Assembly: GCA_002297545.1 (NCBI GenBank)
Contig: DBLZ01000032.1
Coordinates: forward strand, 43,262-59,497
Origin: Prevotellaceae bacterium UBA711
GTDB lineage: Bacteria > Bacteroidota > Bacteroidia > Bacteroidales > Bacteroidaceae
DNA: 16,236 nt
Direction of reading: 5' to 3'
Shown: piece after piece, positions 5,931 through 12,969 of the stretch
Layout of the letters: every line of letters starts with the position of its first letter
How positions within the stretch are numbered: position 1 is the stretch's first letter
Notes under the pieces: model-generated
The model's input: only the letters and a program-made list of their open reading frames with translations
Databases searched by the model: none
Told to the model about the DNA's origin: nothing
Made by a program: the position numbers and the translations under genes

Positions 5931-8285
5931 ATGAAAAAACTACTGTCATTGCTGTTGGCCGTGGTGCTGCTGGCAGCATGTTCCGGAGGACAGCCGGGAA
6001 CGTTCGAGGCTGGAAACGGCACCTTCCTGCTCAATGGTAAGCCCTTTGTGGTGAAAGCCGCAGAGATTCACTACCCACGTATTCCACGCGAATACTGGGA
6101 GCATCGCATAGAGATGTGCAAGGCCCTGGGCATGAACACCGTATGCATCTACATCTTCTGGAACCTGCACGAGCAAACTCCCGGGCAGTTTGACTTCACC
6201 GGCAACAAGGATATAGCCGCCTTCTGCCGTCTGGCACAGAAACACGGAATGTACGTGATCGTGCGCCCCGGTCCCTACGTCTGCGCCGAATGGGAGATGG
6301 GCGGTCTGCCATGGTGGCTACTGAAGAACGACAGCGTGCAGCTACGCACACAGGATCCCTTCTACATGAAGCACGTGGGCGAGTTCATGCACCAGGTAGG
6401 CAAGCAGCTCTCCGGCCTCACCATACAGAAGGGTGGCCCCATCATAATGGTGCAGGTGGAAAACGAGTACGGTGCATACGCCGCCGACAAGCCCTACATC
6501 TCGGCCATACGCGACACGGTGCGTGCCGCCGGCTTCACGGACGTACAACTATTCCAGTGTGACTGGACGTCCACCTTTGAATACAATGCTCTGCCCGACC
6601 TCCTTTGGACTATGAACTTCGGCACGGGCGCCAACATCGAGGACCAGTTCTCACGCTTGAAGGAGGTACGCCCCGACGCTCCTCTCATGTGCAGCGAGTT
6701 TTGGAGCGGATGGTTCGACCACTGGGGACGCAAGCACGAGACCCGCGACGGACAGGTCATGGTAGACGGTCTGCATGAGATGATGGAGAAAGGCATATCC
6801 TTCAGCCTCTATATGGCACACGGAGGCACCACCTTCGGATGGTGGGGCGGAGCCAATAACCCTTCCTACTCGGCCATGTGCAGCAGCTACGACTACGACG
6901 CCCCAATCAGTGAGGCGGGATGGGCTACGGAGAAGTACCACGCACTGCGCGACATGCTGAAAAACTACCTGGACTCCGGACAGTCTCTCCCCGACATCCC
7001 CGAGGCCATACCCGTGATGGAGATACCCGCAATACGCTTCACACAGGTCGCTCCCTTGTACTCCAACCTGCCAGAACCACACCAGACCGAGGACATCATG
7101 CCCATGGAGAAGTTCGACCAGGGCTGGGGAAGCATCCTCTACCGTACCACGTTGCCGCACGGTGTACAGGCCGGTACCGTACTGAAAATAACCGAACAGC
7201 ACGACTGGACACAAGTATTTGCCGATGGTAAGCTCCTGGCACGCTTGGACCGCCGCAAGGGACAGCAGGAGGTTACTCTGCCCGAGTTGAAGGGCGGAAC
7301 CCGGCTGGACCTGCTGGTAGAGGCCATGGGACGCGTGAACTTCGACCGCTCCATCCACGACCGCAAGGGCATCACCAAGAAGGTGGAACTCATCACTGCC
7401 CAAGCCACCGAGGCCGAGGAGCTGAAGGACTGGACCGTATACAACCTCCCACTCTTCTACGACTTCGTATCCACCCGCAACTTCCGTGACATCGCATCCG
7501 CTGCCGCCGAGGTGCAGCATGCAGGCGATATAGCAGTGCCAGCCTACTACCGAGCCACATTCCGTTTGGACAAAGTGGCCGACACGTTCCTGAACATGGA
7601 GTCATGGGGCAAGGGCATGGTATGGGTCAACGGCCATGCCCTGGGACGCTTCTGGGAGATTGGTCCTCAGCAGACGCTCTTCATGCCCGGATGCTGGCTG
7701 AAGAAGGGCGAGAACGAAATCATAGTCCTCGACATGAAAGGCCCCCGCGACCTCGTCGTCACCGGTCAGACCAAGCCCATCCTGGACATGCTCTATACCT
7801 CTGAAGCCGAGACCCATCGTGCCAAGGGGCAGACCCTGCAGCTCGATGGCGAAAATCCCGTAGCTACAGGCATCTTCGCCACCGGCAACGGATGGCAGGA
7901 GATCAAGACCCGGAGCACCAAAGGCCGTTACTTCTGCCTTGAGGGCCTCAGCGCACATGATGGCAAGGAGGTAGCTGCCGTGGCCGAACTCGACATTCTG
8001 GACGCCGAGGGCAACAGAATTCCGCGCACCGACTGGAAGATCGTCTATGCCGACAGCGAGGAGACCCGCAGCGGCAACCGCACGGCCGACAAGCTCTACG
8101 ACCTGCAGGAAAGCACCTTCTGGCAGACGGTGGCAGGAACCGACTATCCCCACCACGTGATCATAGACCTGGGACAGGAATACACCATCACAGGCTTCCG
8201 CATCCTGCCTCGCGCCGAAGAGGGCGCCCCGGGTATGATAAAGGACTATAAGGTGTACGTTAAGACAGACGGATTTGCTCTCTAA
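5931..8285 (+). CDS. GH35 beta-galactosidase lipoprotein
   Basis: This is a retaining exo-beta-galactosidase of 784 residues. The frame is open from 5748, but the ATG at 5931 is the real start because it opens directly into a lipoprotein signal peptide, MKKLLSLLLAVVLLAAC, with lipobox LAAC and acylated Cys17. The catalytic barrel starts with NGKPFVVKAAEIHYPRIP at 35-52. It contains RPGPYVCAEWEMGGLPWWL at 112-130, QVENEYG at 175-181 (Glu179, acid/base) and CSEFWSGWFDHWG at 254-266 (Glu256, nucleophile). Beta-sandwich domains fill about 390-620, including VWVNGHALGRFWEIGPQ at 564-580. The end, about 700-784, resembles the first part of an F5/8 (discoidin/CBM32) module and stops at FAL, shorter than a full module. 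Lipidation implies membrane anchoring, in the periplasm or at the surface. It is divergent from the GH36 operon, suggesting joint removal of alpha- and beta-linked galactose. No other gene is in its transcript. Confidence 0.94.
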   Translation: MKKLLSLLLAVVLLAACSGGQPGTFEAGNGTFLLNGKPFVVKAAEIHYPRIPREYWEHRIEMCKALGMNTVCIYIFWNLHEQTPGQFDFTGNKDIAAFCRLAQKHGMYVIVRPGPYVCAEWEMGGLPWWLLKNDSVQLRTQDPFYMKHVGEFMHQVGKQLSGLTIQKGGPIIMVQVENEYGAYAADKPYISAIRDTVRAAGFTDVQLFQCDWTSTFEYNALPDLLWTMNFGTGANIEDQFSRLKEVRPDAPLMCSEFWSGWFDHWGRKHETRDGQVMVDGLHEMMEKGISFSLYMAHGGTTFGWWGGANNPSYSAMCSSYDYDAPISEAGWATEKYHALRDMLKNYLDSGQSLPDIPEAIPVMEIPAIRFTQVAPLYSNLPEPHQTEDIMPMEKFDQGWGSILYRTTLPHGVQAGTVLKITEQHDWTQVFADGKLLARLDRRKGQQEVTLPELKGGTRLDLLVEAMGRVNFDRSIHDRKGITKKVELITAQATEAEELKDWTVYNLPLFYDFVSTRNFRDIASAAAEVQHAGDIAVPAYYRATFRLDKVADTFLNMESWGKGMVWVNGHALGRFWEIGPQQTLFMPGCWLKKGENEIIVLDMKGPRDLVVTGQTKPILDMLYTSEAETHRAKGQTLQLDGENPVATGIFATGNGWQEIKTRSTKGRYFCLEGLSAHDGKEVAAVAELDILDAEGNRIPRTDWKIVYADSEETRSGNRTADKLYDLQESTFWQTVAGTDYPHHVIIDLGQEYTITGFRILPRAEEGAPGMIKDYKVYVKTDGFAL

Positions 8286-8313
8286 GCCATACCTCTGTCA
8301 ATACCGACATTAA

Positions 8314-8358
8314 GGAACGGTTTCTCCACAGTATTTCGTATGCAGGAGAAACCGTTCC
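8314..8358. terminator. Perfect 14-bp inverted repeat after the GH35 gene, possible terminator
   Basis: GGAACGGTTTCTCC at 8314-8327 and its exact complement GGAGAAACCGTTCC at 8345-8358 are separated by 17 bases. The repeat begins 28 bases after the beta-galactosidase stop, where a terminator is expected. No thymidine run follows on the plus strand (CCTGTATTGG comes next), so it is not a textbook intrinsic terminator; it could be a processing hairpin or an operator. Confidence 0.5.
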
Positions 8359-8470
8359 CCTGTATTGGGCATGCTGCCACTAACGTGTAAACAATGCCAG
8401 GAACAAGGGAACGGCTGGGAACACCGCCATAAACATATATATAACGTCAACAATGCCTGCTTCATATCAA

Positions 8471-8489
8471 ATGTTAAAGTGATGTTAAA
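8471..8489 (+). promoter_or_regulatory. Direct repeat ATGTTAAA x2, 11-bp phase, upstream of efflux operon promoter
   Basis: ATGTTAAA occurs at 8471-8478 and again at 8482-8489, with starts 11 bp apart, about one helical turn. With the -7 box at 8527-8534 the pair lies near -70 to -50 relative to the inferred start, where a dimeric activator such as a response regulator would bind. The sites are AT-rich in a GC-rich setting, so chance cannot be excluded. Confidence 0.35.
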
Positions 8490-8526
8490 TAAAGTACCTT
8501 GCAATACATGGTATTATGTATCTCTG

Positions 8527-8534
8527 TATCTTTG
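8527..8534 (+). promoter_or_regulatory. Putative promoter of the efflux operon, -7 box
   Basis: TATCTTTG is an exact TAnnTTTG match 35 bases before the first ATG, giving a short leader of about 30 nt. The nearest upstream TTG (8499-8501) is about 25 bases away, too far for an ideal -33, which would fit a promoter that needs an activator. Confidence 0.48.
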
Positions 8535-8569
8535 CAGAGAAAACTTAGACCATACACAAATCTATTTCG

Positions 8570-9286
8570 ATGATAAGGCTTACAAACGTACACAAGACCT
8601 ATCAAGGACAGCAACCGCTACACGTCCTCAAAGGCATAGACTTGCACATAGGCAAGGGTGAGTTTGTAGCCATCATGGGTGCCAGCGGTTCAGGCAAGAG
8701 TACGCTGCTGAACATATTGGGCATACTGGATGACTATGACGAGGGAGAGTATTGGCTCAACGGGACGCTCATACGCCACCTCAAAGAGAGCAGTGCCGCC
8801 CATTACCGTAACCGCATGATAGGATTCATCTTCCAAAGCTTCAATCTCATATCGTTCAAGAACGCCATGGAGAACGTAGCCTTGCCGCTGTTCTATCAGG
8901 GTGTGCCCAGGAAGAAGCGCAACGAGTTGGCCATGCACTACCTGGAACGTGTGGGGTTGCGCGATTGGGCGCACCACTATCCCAACGAACTGTCGGGCGG
9001 ACAGAAGCAGCGTGTGGCCATTGCACGTGCCTTGATAACACGTCCCGACATCATCCTGGCCGATGAGCCCACAGGCGCGCTCGACAGCCGGACATCGGTG
9101 GAGGTGATGCAGTTGCTCAAGGAACTGCACGCACAGGGAATGACAATAGTGGTGGTGACACACGAAAGCGGTGTAGCCTACCAGACGGAAAAGATAATAC
9201 ACATAAAGGACGGTCAGATTGAAAACATCGAGGAACATCCCGACATCCAGTCAACTGTATTCGGCCGGGGAGGACTGATGAAATGA
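8570..9286 (+). CDS. ABC transporter ATP-binding protein, MacB/LolD type
   Basis: This 238-residue cytoplasmic ATPase powers the type VII (MacB-like) exporter encoded downstream. All motifs are intact: Walker A GASGSGKST at 37-45, Q-loop Gln89 in FIFQSFNL, signature LSGGQKQR at 141-148, Walker B IILADE at 161-166, D-loop GALDS at 169-173, and H-loop His198 in VTHES. The segment FNLISFKNAMENVALPL is typical of the LolD/MacB branch. MacB of enterobacteria fuses ATPase and permease in one chain; here they are separate genes, as is usual in Bacteroidetes. The start at 8570 lies just after the -7 box, and the stop overlaps the next start by four bases (ATGA at 9283-9286), indicating translational coupling. 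LolD-type lipoprotein transport is less likely because an adaptor and a TolC-type channel follow. Confidence 0.95.
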   Translation: MIRLTNVHKTYQGQQPLHVLKGIDLHIGKGEFVAIMGASGSGKSTLLNILGILDDYDEGEYWLNGTLIRHLKESSAAHYRNRMIGFIFQSFNLISFKNAMENVALPLFYQGVPRKKRNELAMHYLERVGLRDWAHHYPNELSGGQKQRVAIARALITRPDIILADEPTGALDSRTSVEVMQLLKELHAQGMTIVVVTHESGVAYQTEKIIHIKDGQIENIEEHPDIQSTVFGRGGLMK

Positions 9287-10539
9287 CAGACCTGCTCTAC
9301 GAAATACGTGGTTCGGTGATGCGCAACAAGATGCGCACAGCAGCTACAGGCATTGCCGTGGCCAGCGGCATATTCCTGCTCATAGTGCTGCAGGGGGCGG
9401 GCAACGGCATCATGAACACCTTCAAGCAGAACTCCAGCAGCCTTGTCTTCAATGCCATCCATGTGTGGGGAGGATTCACGGGACAGGCCTATGAAGGCAT
9501 GGCCAAATGGCGGCGCATAGTGCTGGACACCAGGGATGAGGAAATCACACGTAGCAAGTACACCACTAAAATAGAGTCCTCCACCAGCATCAGCAATCGC
9601 TACGGCTTGGTGGTCTCCAATGGCACAGACTACATTGCGGATGTCGAATTGTGCGGCATACGACCTGATTACCAGCAGATGGCTGCCATAAAGGTGTTGC
9701 GCGGGCGGCCGCTGCACGATTTGGATGTGGAGCAGAGGCGCAAGGTTGTACTCATCAGCGACAAGCGCGAAAAGGAGCTGGCTCCACGCGGGCAGTCCCT
9801 GCTCAATGGTCATGTGAAGCTGGACGGGCTGTATTTCCGCGTCGTAGGCATCTACGAGGACAAACGTATGAATTCGCGCGCAACGGTCTACACACCGTTC
9901 AGCACCCTGCAAACCATCTATGGCAAGGGCTCCTCGGTGGACGAGATGCTCGTGGTGGGACGAGGGCTGGATACAGAGGAGGCGAATACGGAATTCGAGG
10001 AAAGCATGCGCCGCACCTTGGGCAGGATACACGGCTTCGACCCTGCCGACCAACAGGCCGTGTGGATGTGGAACGAGAGCCGGAAAAACGAACAGATGAT
10101 GATGGCCGACCGTATCCTCAAGACATCACTTTGGATTCTGGGCATGCTGACGCTGGTAAGTGGCGTGGTGGGCGTGAGCAACATCATGCTCATAGCCGTG
10201 AAGGAACGCACGCGCGAGTTCGGCATACGCAAGGCCCTTGGTGCCACGCCCTGGAGCATCATACGCATGCTCCTGCTGGAGAGCGTCCTGGTGACCAGCT
10301 TCTTCGGCTACATCGGCATGCTGGCCGGAGTGGCTTTCTGCAGCTACATGGACAGCGCTGTAGGCAACCGCACGCTGGACATAGGGGTGGAAAAGATACA
10401 GTACTTCGTAAACCCCACCGTGGGACTGTCCACATGCCTATGGGCTGCCCTGGTCCTGGTGGTGGCCGGAGCCTTGGCGGGATTCTTCCCGGCCTACAAG
10501 GCTTCTCATGTCAAACCCATTGAAGCATTGCACGCATGA
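9283..10539 (+). CDS. MacB/FtsX-type ABC permease (first of two)
   Basis: This 418-residue inner-membrane permease has the MacB layout. A short cytoplasmic N-terminus carries the EIRGSVMRNKMRT motif (7-19), followed by a first membrane helix at about 20-40. A large periplasmic domain spans about 45-280, and three helices lie near 282-305, 329-353 and 380-403. The FtsX-type signature GVSNIMLIAVKERTREFGIRKALGA sits at 297-321, with the coupling segment that contacts the ATPase, and the C-terminus ends PAYKASHVKPIEALHA. Such permeases act as mechanotransmitters that drive substrates from the periplasm through the adaptor and channel. It overlaps both neighbours by ATGA junctions. It is only a distant paralogue of the second permease, so the pair probably forms a heterodimer served by one ATPase. 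Confidence 0.92.
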   Translation: MTDLLYEIRGSVMRNKMRTAATGIAVASGIFLLIVLQGAGNGIMNTFKQNSSSLVFNAIHVWGGFTGQAYEGMAKWRRIVLDTRDEEITRSKYTTKIESSTSISNRYGLVVSNGTDYIADVELCGIRPDYQQMAAIKVLRGRPLHDLDVEQRRKVVLISDKREKELAPRGQSLLNGHVKLDGLYFRVVGIYEDKRMNSRATVYTPFSTLQTIYGKGSSVDEMLVVGRGLDTEEANTEFEESMRRTLGRIHGFDPADQQAVWMWNESRKNEQMMMADRILKTSLWILGMLTLVSGVVGVSNIMLIAVKERTREFGIRKALGATPWSIIRMLLLESVLVTSFFGYIGMLAGVAFCSYMDSAVGNRTLDIGVEKIQYFVNPTVGLSTCLWAALVLVVAGALAGFFPAYKASHVKPIEALHA

Positions 10540-11786
10540 GGTTGGTAAGATTCGATATAGACCAATGGGGCGAGATAGCCGACTCCCTGCTACGCAACAA
10601 GATGCGCACCTTCCTTACAGCCTTTGGCATCTTTTGGGGCATATTCATGCTTCTCCTCCTCATGGGAGGCGGACGTGGCATGGAAGAAATGCTGGCCTCC
10701 AACTTCGCCGGGTTTGCCACCAATTCCGGCTTCATCATAAGCAGCAACACGGAGAAACCCTACCACGGGTTCCGCAAGGGGCGGAGATGGAACATAGTGC
10801 TTGACGATGTGGAGCATATCCGTCATGCCGTGCCCGAGGCAGAGGTGGTTACCCCGGCCGAATCGTTTTGGGGCAGGGACGTGCAACGGGGCACCGGCCA
10901 TTGCGAAGGCAGCATAGTGGGTGTCTATCCCGAATACAGCATAGTGGACAGTCCGGAGATAACAGACGGTCGGGACATCAACGCGGTAGACGTGGCGCAG
11001 CAACGCAAGGTCTGCGTCATAGGCAAACGCCTTCGCGAAGAGTTATTCAAACCCGACGAGCAGGCTTGCGGACAAACAGTCCGCGTGGACGGTATACACT
11101 ACACCGTGGTGGGCGTGGGTGGAAAAAGCGAGGGAGGCATGAGCCTCAACGGCAATGCCACAACCACGGTGCGCGTTCCCTACACCACCATGCAGCGCGC
11201 CTACAACATAGGCAACCATGTGGACTTACTGTGTCTGACGGCACGCAAGGGCTACTCCATGTCACATGTTCAGGAGAAGGCCGCCGCCGTCATCAAGCGT
11301 GCACACCATATCCATCCCGACGACAGCCAGGCTGTGAACATGATAAATGCCGAGGCCATGTTCTCCATGCTGGAGGAGCTCTTCGGCGGCATCAGCATAT
11401 TGGTGTGGATGATAGGTGTGGGCACACTGTTGGGTGGCATCATAGGTGTGAGCAACATTATGGTGGTGACGGTGAAGGAGCGCACCACGGAAATAGGCAT
11501 CAGGCGTGCTATAGGAGCCACATCGGCCGACATTCTGCTCATGGTCATGAGCGAGAGTGTGGTGCTCACGCTGATGGCGGGCATGAGTGGCATAAGTCTT
11601 GCGGTGCTGATACTGCATGCCGTGGAGTCAGGTTTGCCGCAGGGTACGGACGCCACCTTCCAGATATCATTTGCCATGGCCACAGGGGCGGCTGCCACAC
11701 TCTCCTTACTCGGGATATTGGCCGGTCTGGCTCCGGCATACAGAGCCTTGCACATAAAACCCGTGGATGCCATGAGGGAAGAATGA
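10536..11786 (+). CDS. MacB/FtsX-type ABC permease (second of two)
   Basis: This 416-residue permease has the same plan as its neighbour. LLRNKMRTFLTAFGIFWGIFM (18-38) leads into the first helix at about 25-45, a periplasmic domain spans about 50-280, and helices lie near 283-311, 338-361 and 378-400. The signature GVSNIMVVTVKERTTEIGIRRAIGA is at 304-328, and the end reads PAYRALHIKPVDAMREE. The periplasmic part includes a Gly-rich stretch near 193-210 (GVGGKSEGGMSLNG) and differs widely from the first permease, pointing to subunit specialisation. It starts inside the stop of the upstream gene and is followed by a 57-bp gap before the adaptor gene. A role in antibiotic or peptide export is possible, but the substrate cannot be read from sequence. 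Confidence 0.92.
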   Translation: MRLVRFDIDQWGEIADSLLRNKMRTFLTAFGIFWGIFMLLLLMGGGRGMEEMLASNFAGFATNSGFIISSNTEKPYHGFRKGRRWNIVLDDVEHIRHAVPEAEVVTPAESFWGRDVQRGTGHCEGSIVGVYPEYSIVDSPEITDGRDINAVDVAQQRKVCVIGKRLREELFKPDEQACGQTVRVDGIHYTVVGVGGKSEGGMSLNGNATTTVRVPYTTMQRAYNIGNHVDLLCLTARKGYSMSHVQEKAAAVIKRAHHIHPDDSQAVNMINAEAMFSMLEELFGGISILVWMIGVGTLLGGIIGVSNIMVVTVKERTTEIGIRRAIGATSADILLMVMSESVVLTLMAGMSGISLAVLILHAVESGLPQGTDATFQISFAMATGAAATLSLLGILAGLAPAYRALHIKPVDAMREE

Positions 11787-11818
11787 GGATGGCGCGCAAG
11801 GCACCGTACACACGATAC

Positions 11819-11832
11819 ATTATATATATAAT
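11819..11832. repeat. AT palindrome ATTATATATATAAT just before the adaptor gene
   Basis: This 14-bp perfect palindrome sits 12-25 bases upstream of the adaptor ATG, inside the 57-bp gap of the efflux operon. Thirteen of its bases recur directly upstream of the sulfatase gene (15949-15961), and shorter versions lie at 5695-5704 and 8434-8444. An AT-rich unstructured leader of this kind may replace a Shine-Dalgarno sequence in Bacteroidetes; an internal promoter is also possible. Confidence 0.5.
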
Positions 11833-11843
11833 ACACAGCAGAG

Positions 11844-12956
11844 ATGAACAAAGCAAAACTGAGGAACTTGATGAAGTGGCCGTTGATAGCCGTCGTTGGT
11901 GCCGCCTTTGCCGGCACGTTTATATACCTGTACCAAAGGTCGAGGCCGAAAGAGGAGGTGTATGCACTCCATCCTGTTGAAACAAAGGACCTGGAGAAAA
12001 AGACCATCGTCAACGGCAAGATAGAACCACGGGACGAGGTAAGCATCAAGCCGCAGATATCCGGCATCATCACGGAGCTTTACAAGCAGGCTGGCGAAAC
12101 AGTCAGCAAGGACGAGGTGATAGCCAAGGTGAAGGTGATTCCCGACATGGGCAACCTCAGCGCCGCGGAACACCGTGTGAGACAGGCCGAGGTAAACCTG
12201 CAGCAGGCACAGACCGACTATGACCGTATGTGCCGCCTCTATGAGCAGAAGGTGGTAAGTGCCGAGAGCTTTGAGAAACAAAAGGTGACATACGACCAGG
12301 CTCTCCTCGAGTTGTCCGGTGCCAAGGACGCGCTGAACATAGTGCGTGAAGGCATCTCGCTAAGCAATGCCAAGTTGAGCACAACGCTCATCCGTTCCAC
12401 CGTGGACGGCCTCATTCTGGACGTGCCGGTGAAGGTGGGCAACAGCGTTATCCTGAGCAACAGCTTCAACGACGGTACCACCATAGCCACCGTGGCCGAC
12501 ATGACCGACCTCATCTTCCGTGGCAACATAGACGAGACGGAGGTGGGCCGCCTGTCCGAAGGAATGCCGGTGAAGATTACCGTAGGAGCACTGCCGGGGC
12601 TTAGCCTTGATGCATCCCTGGAGTATATCAGCCCCAAGGGCGTGGAGGTCAACGGTGCCAACCAGTTTGAAATAAAGGCTGCCATAGAGCTTCCCGACAG
12701 CGCCAACATACGAAGCGGGTACAGTGCCAATGCCGAGATAGTCCTGCAAAGGGCTGAGAAAGCCGTTTGCGTGCCCGAAGTAGCCTTGGAATTCTCGGGA
12801 GACAGCACCTTTGTCTATGTCCTTGTGGACTCAGTGCCCAATCAGAAGTTCGAGCGCAGGCGCATAGATACAGGTCTCAGCGACGGCCTGCACATGCAGG
12901 TGCGCAAGGGAGTGAAGGTTGGCGAGAAGGTGAGGGGAATGTTGAACATCTCTTGA
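11844..12956 (+). CDS. Periplasmic adaptor (membrane fusion) subunit, MacA/HlyD family
   Basis: This 370-residue protein bridges the inner-membrane permeases to the outer-membrane channel. It has an N-terminal membrane anchor at about 11-30 (KWPLIAVVGAAFAGTFIYLY). The first lipoyl half-motif is near 66-100 (VSIKPQISGIITELYKQAGETVSKDEVIAKV), and a helical hairpin spans about 105-180 with the AEVNLQQAQTDYDRMCRLYEQ pattern. The second lipoyl half is near 183-220 (IRSTVDGLILDVPVKVGNSV), followed by a beta-barrel (about 222-300) and a membrane-proximal domain (about 305-368). The hairpin is short, like MacA, which matches a channel-docking adaptor. No lipobox is seen, so anchoring is by the N-terminal helix. 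It sits between the permeases and the TolC-family gene, 13 bases upstream of the latter. Confidence 0.93.
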   Translation: MNKAKLRNLMKWPLIAVVGAAFAGTFIYLYQRSRPKEEVYALHPVETKDLEKKTIVNGKIEPRDEVSIKPQISGIITELYKQAGETVSKDEVIAKVKVIPDMGNLSAAEHRVRQAEVNLQQAQTDYDRMCRLYEQKVVSAESFEKQKVTYDQALLELSGAKDALNIVREGISLSNAKLSTTLIRSTVDGLILDVPVKVGNSVILSNSFNDGTTIATVADMTDLIFRGNIDETEVGRLSEGMPVKITVGALPGLSLDASLEYISPKGVEVNGANQFEIKAAIELPDSANIRSGYSANAEIVLQRAEKAVCVPEVALEFSGDSTFVYVLVDSVPNQKFERRRIDTGLSDGLHMQVRKGVKVGEKVRGMLNIS

Positions 12957-12969
12957 ACATGAAGACATT

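Larger units (their letters stand above)
8286..8569. other. Intergenic region between beta-galactosidase and efflux operon
   Basis: This 284-bp stretch holds a 14-bp perfect inverted repeat (8314-8358), an AT tract CATATATATAA (8434-8444), two ATGTTAAA direct repeats (8471-8489) and a -7 box (8527-8534). I see no short gene with credible composition on either strand. Confidence 0.6.

Noticed and set aside
1204..8285. A complete polysaccharide utilization locus
   Set aside because: There is no SusC/SusD pair, surface glycan-binding protein, or hybrid two-component, ECF-sigma or AraC-type regulator in the window, so only a set of glycan-active enzymes can be claimed.
10868..11980. A 370-codon frame overlapping the second permease and the adaptor start
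   Set aside because: It is in a different frame across two well-supported genes, and its translation is Arg/His/Gly-rich low-information sequence.
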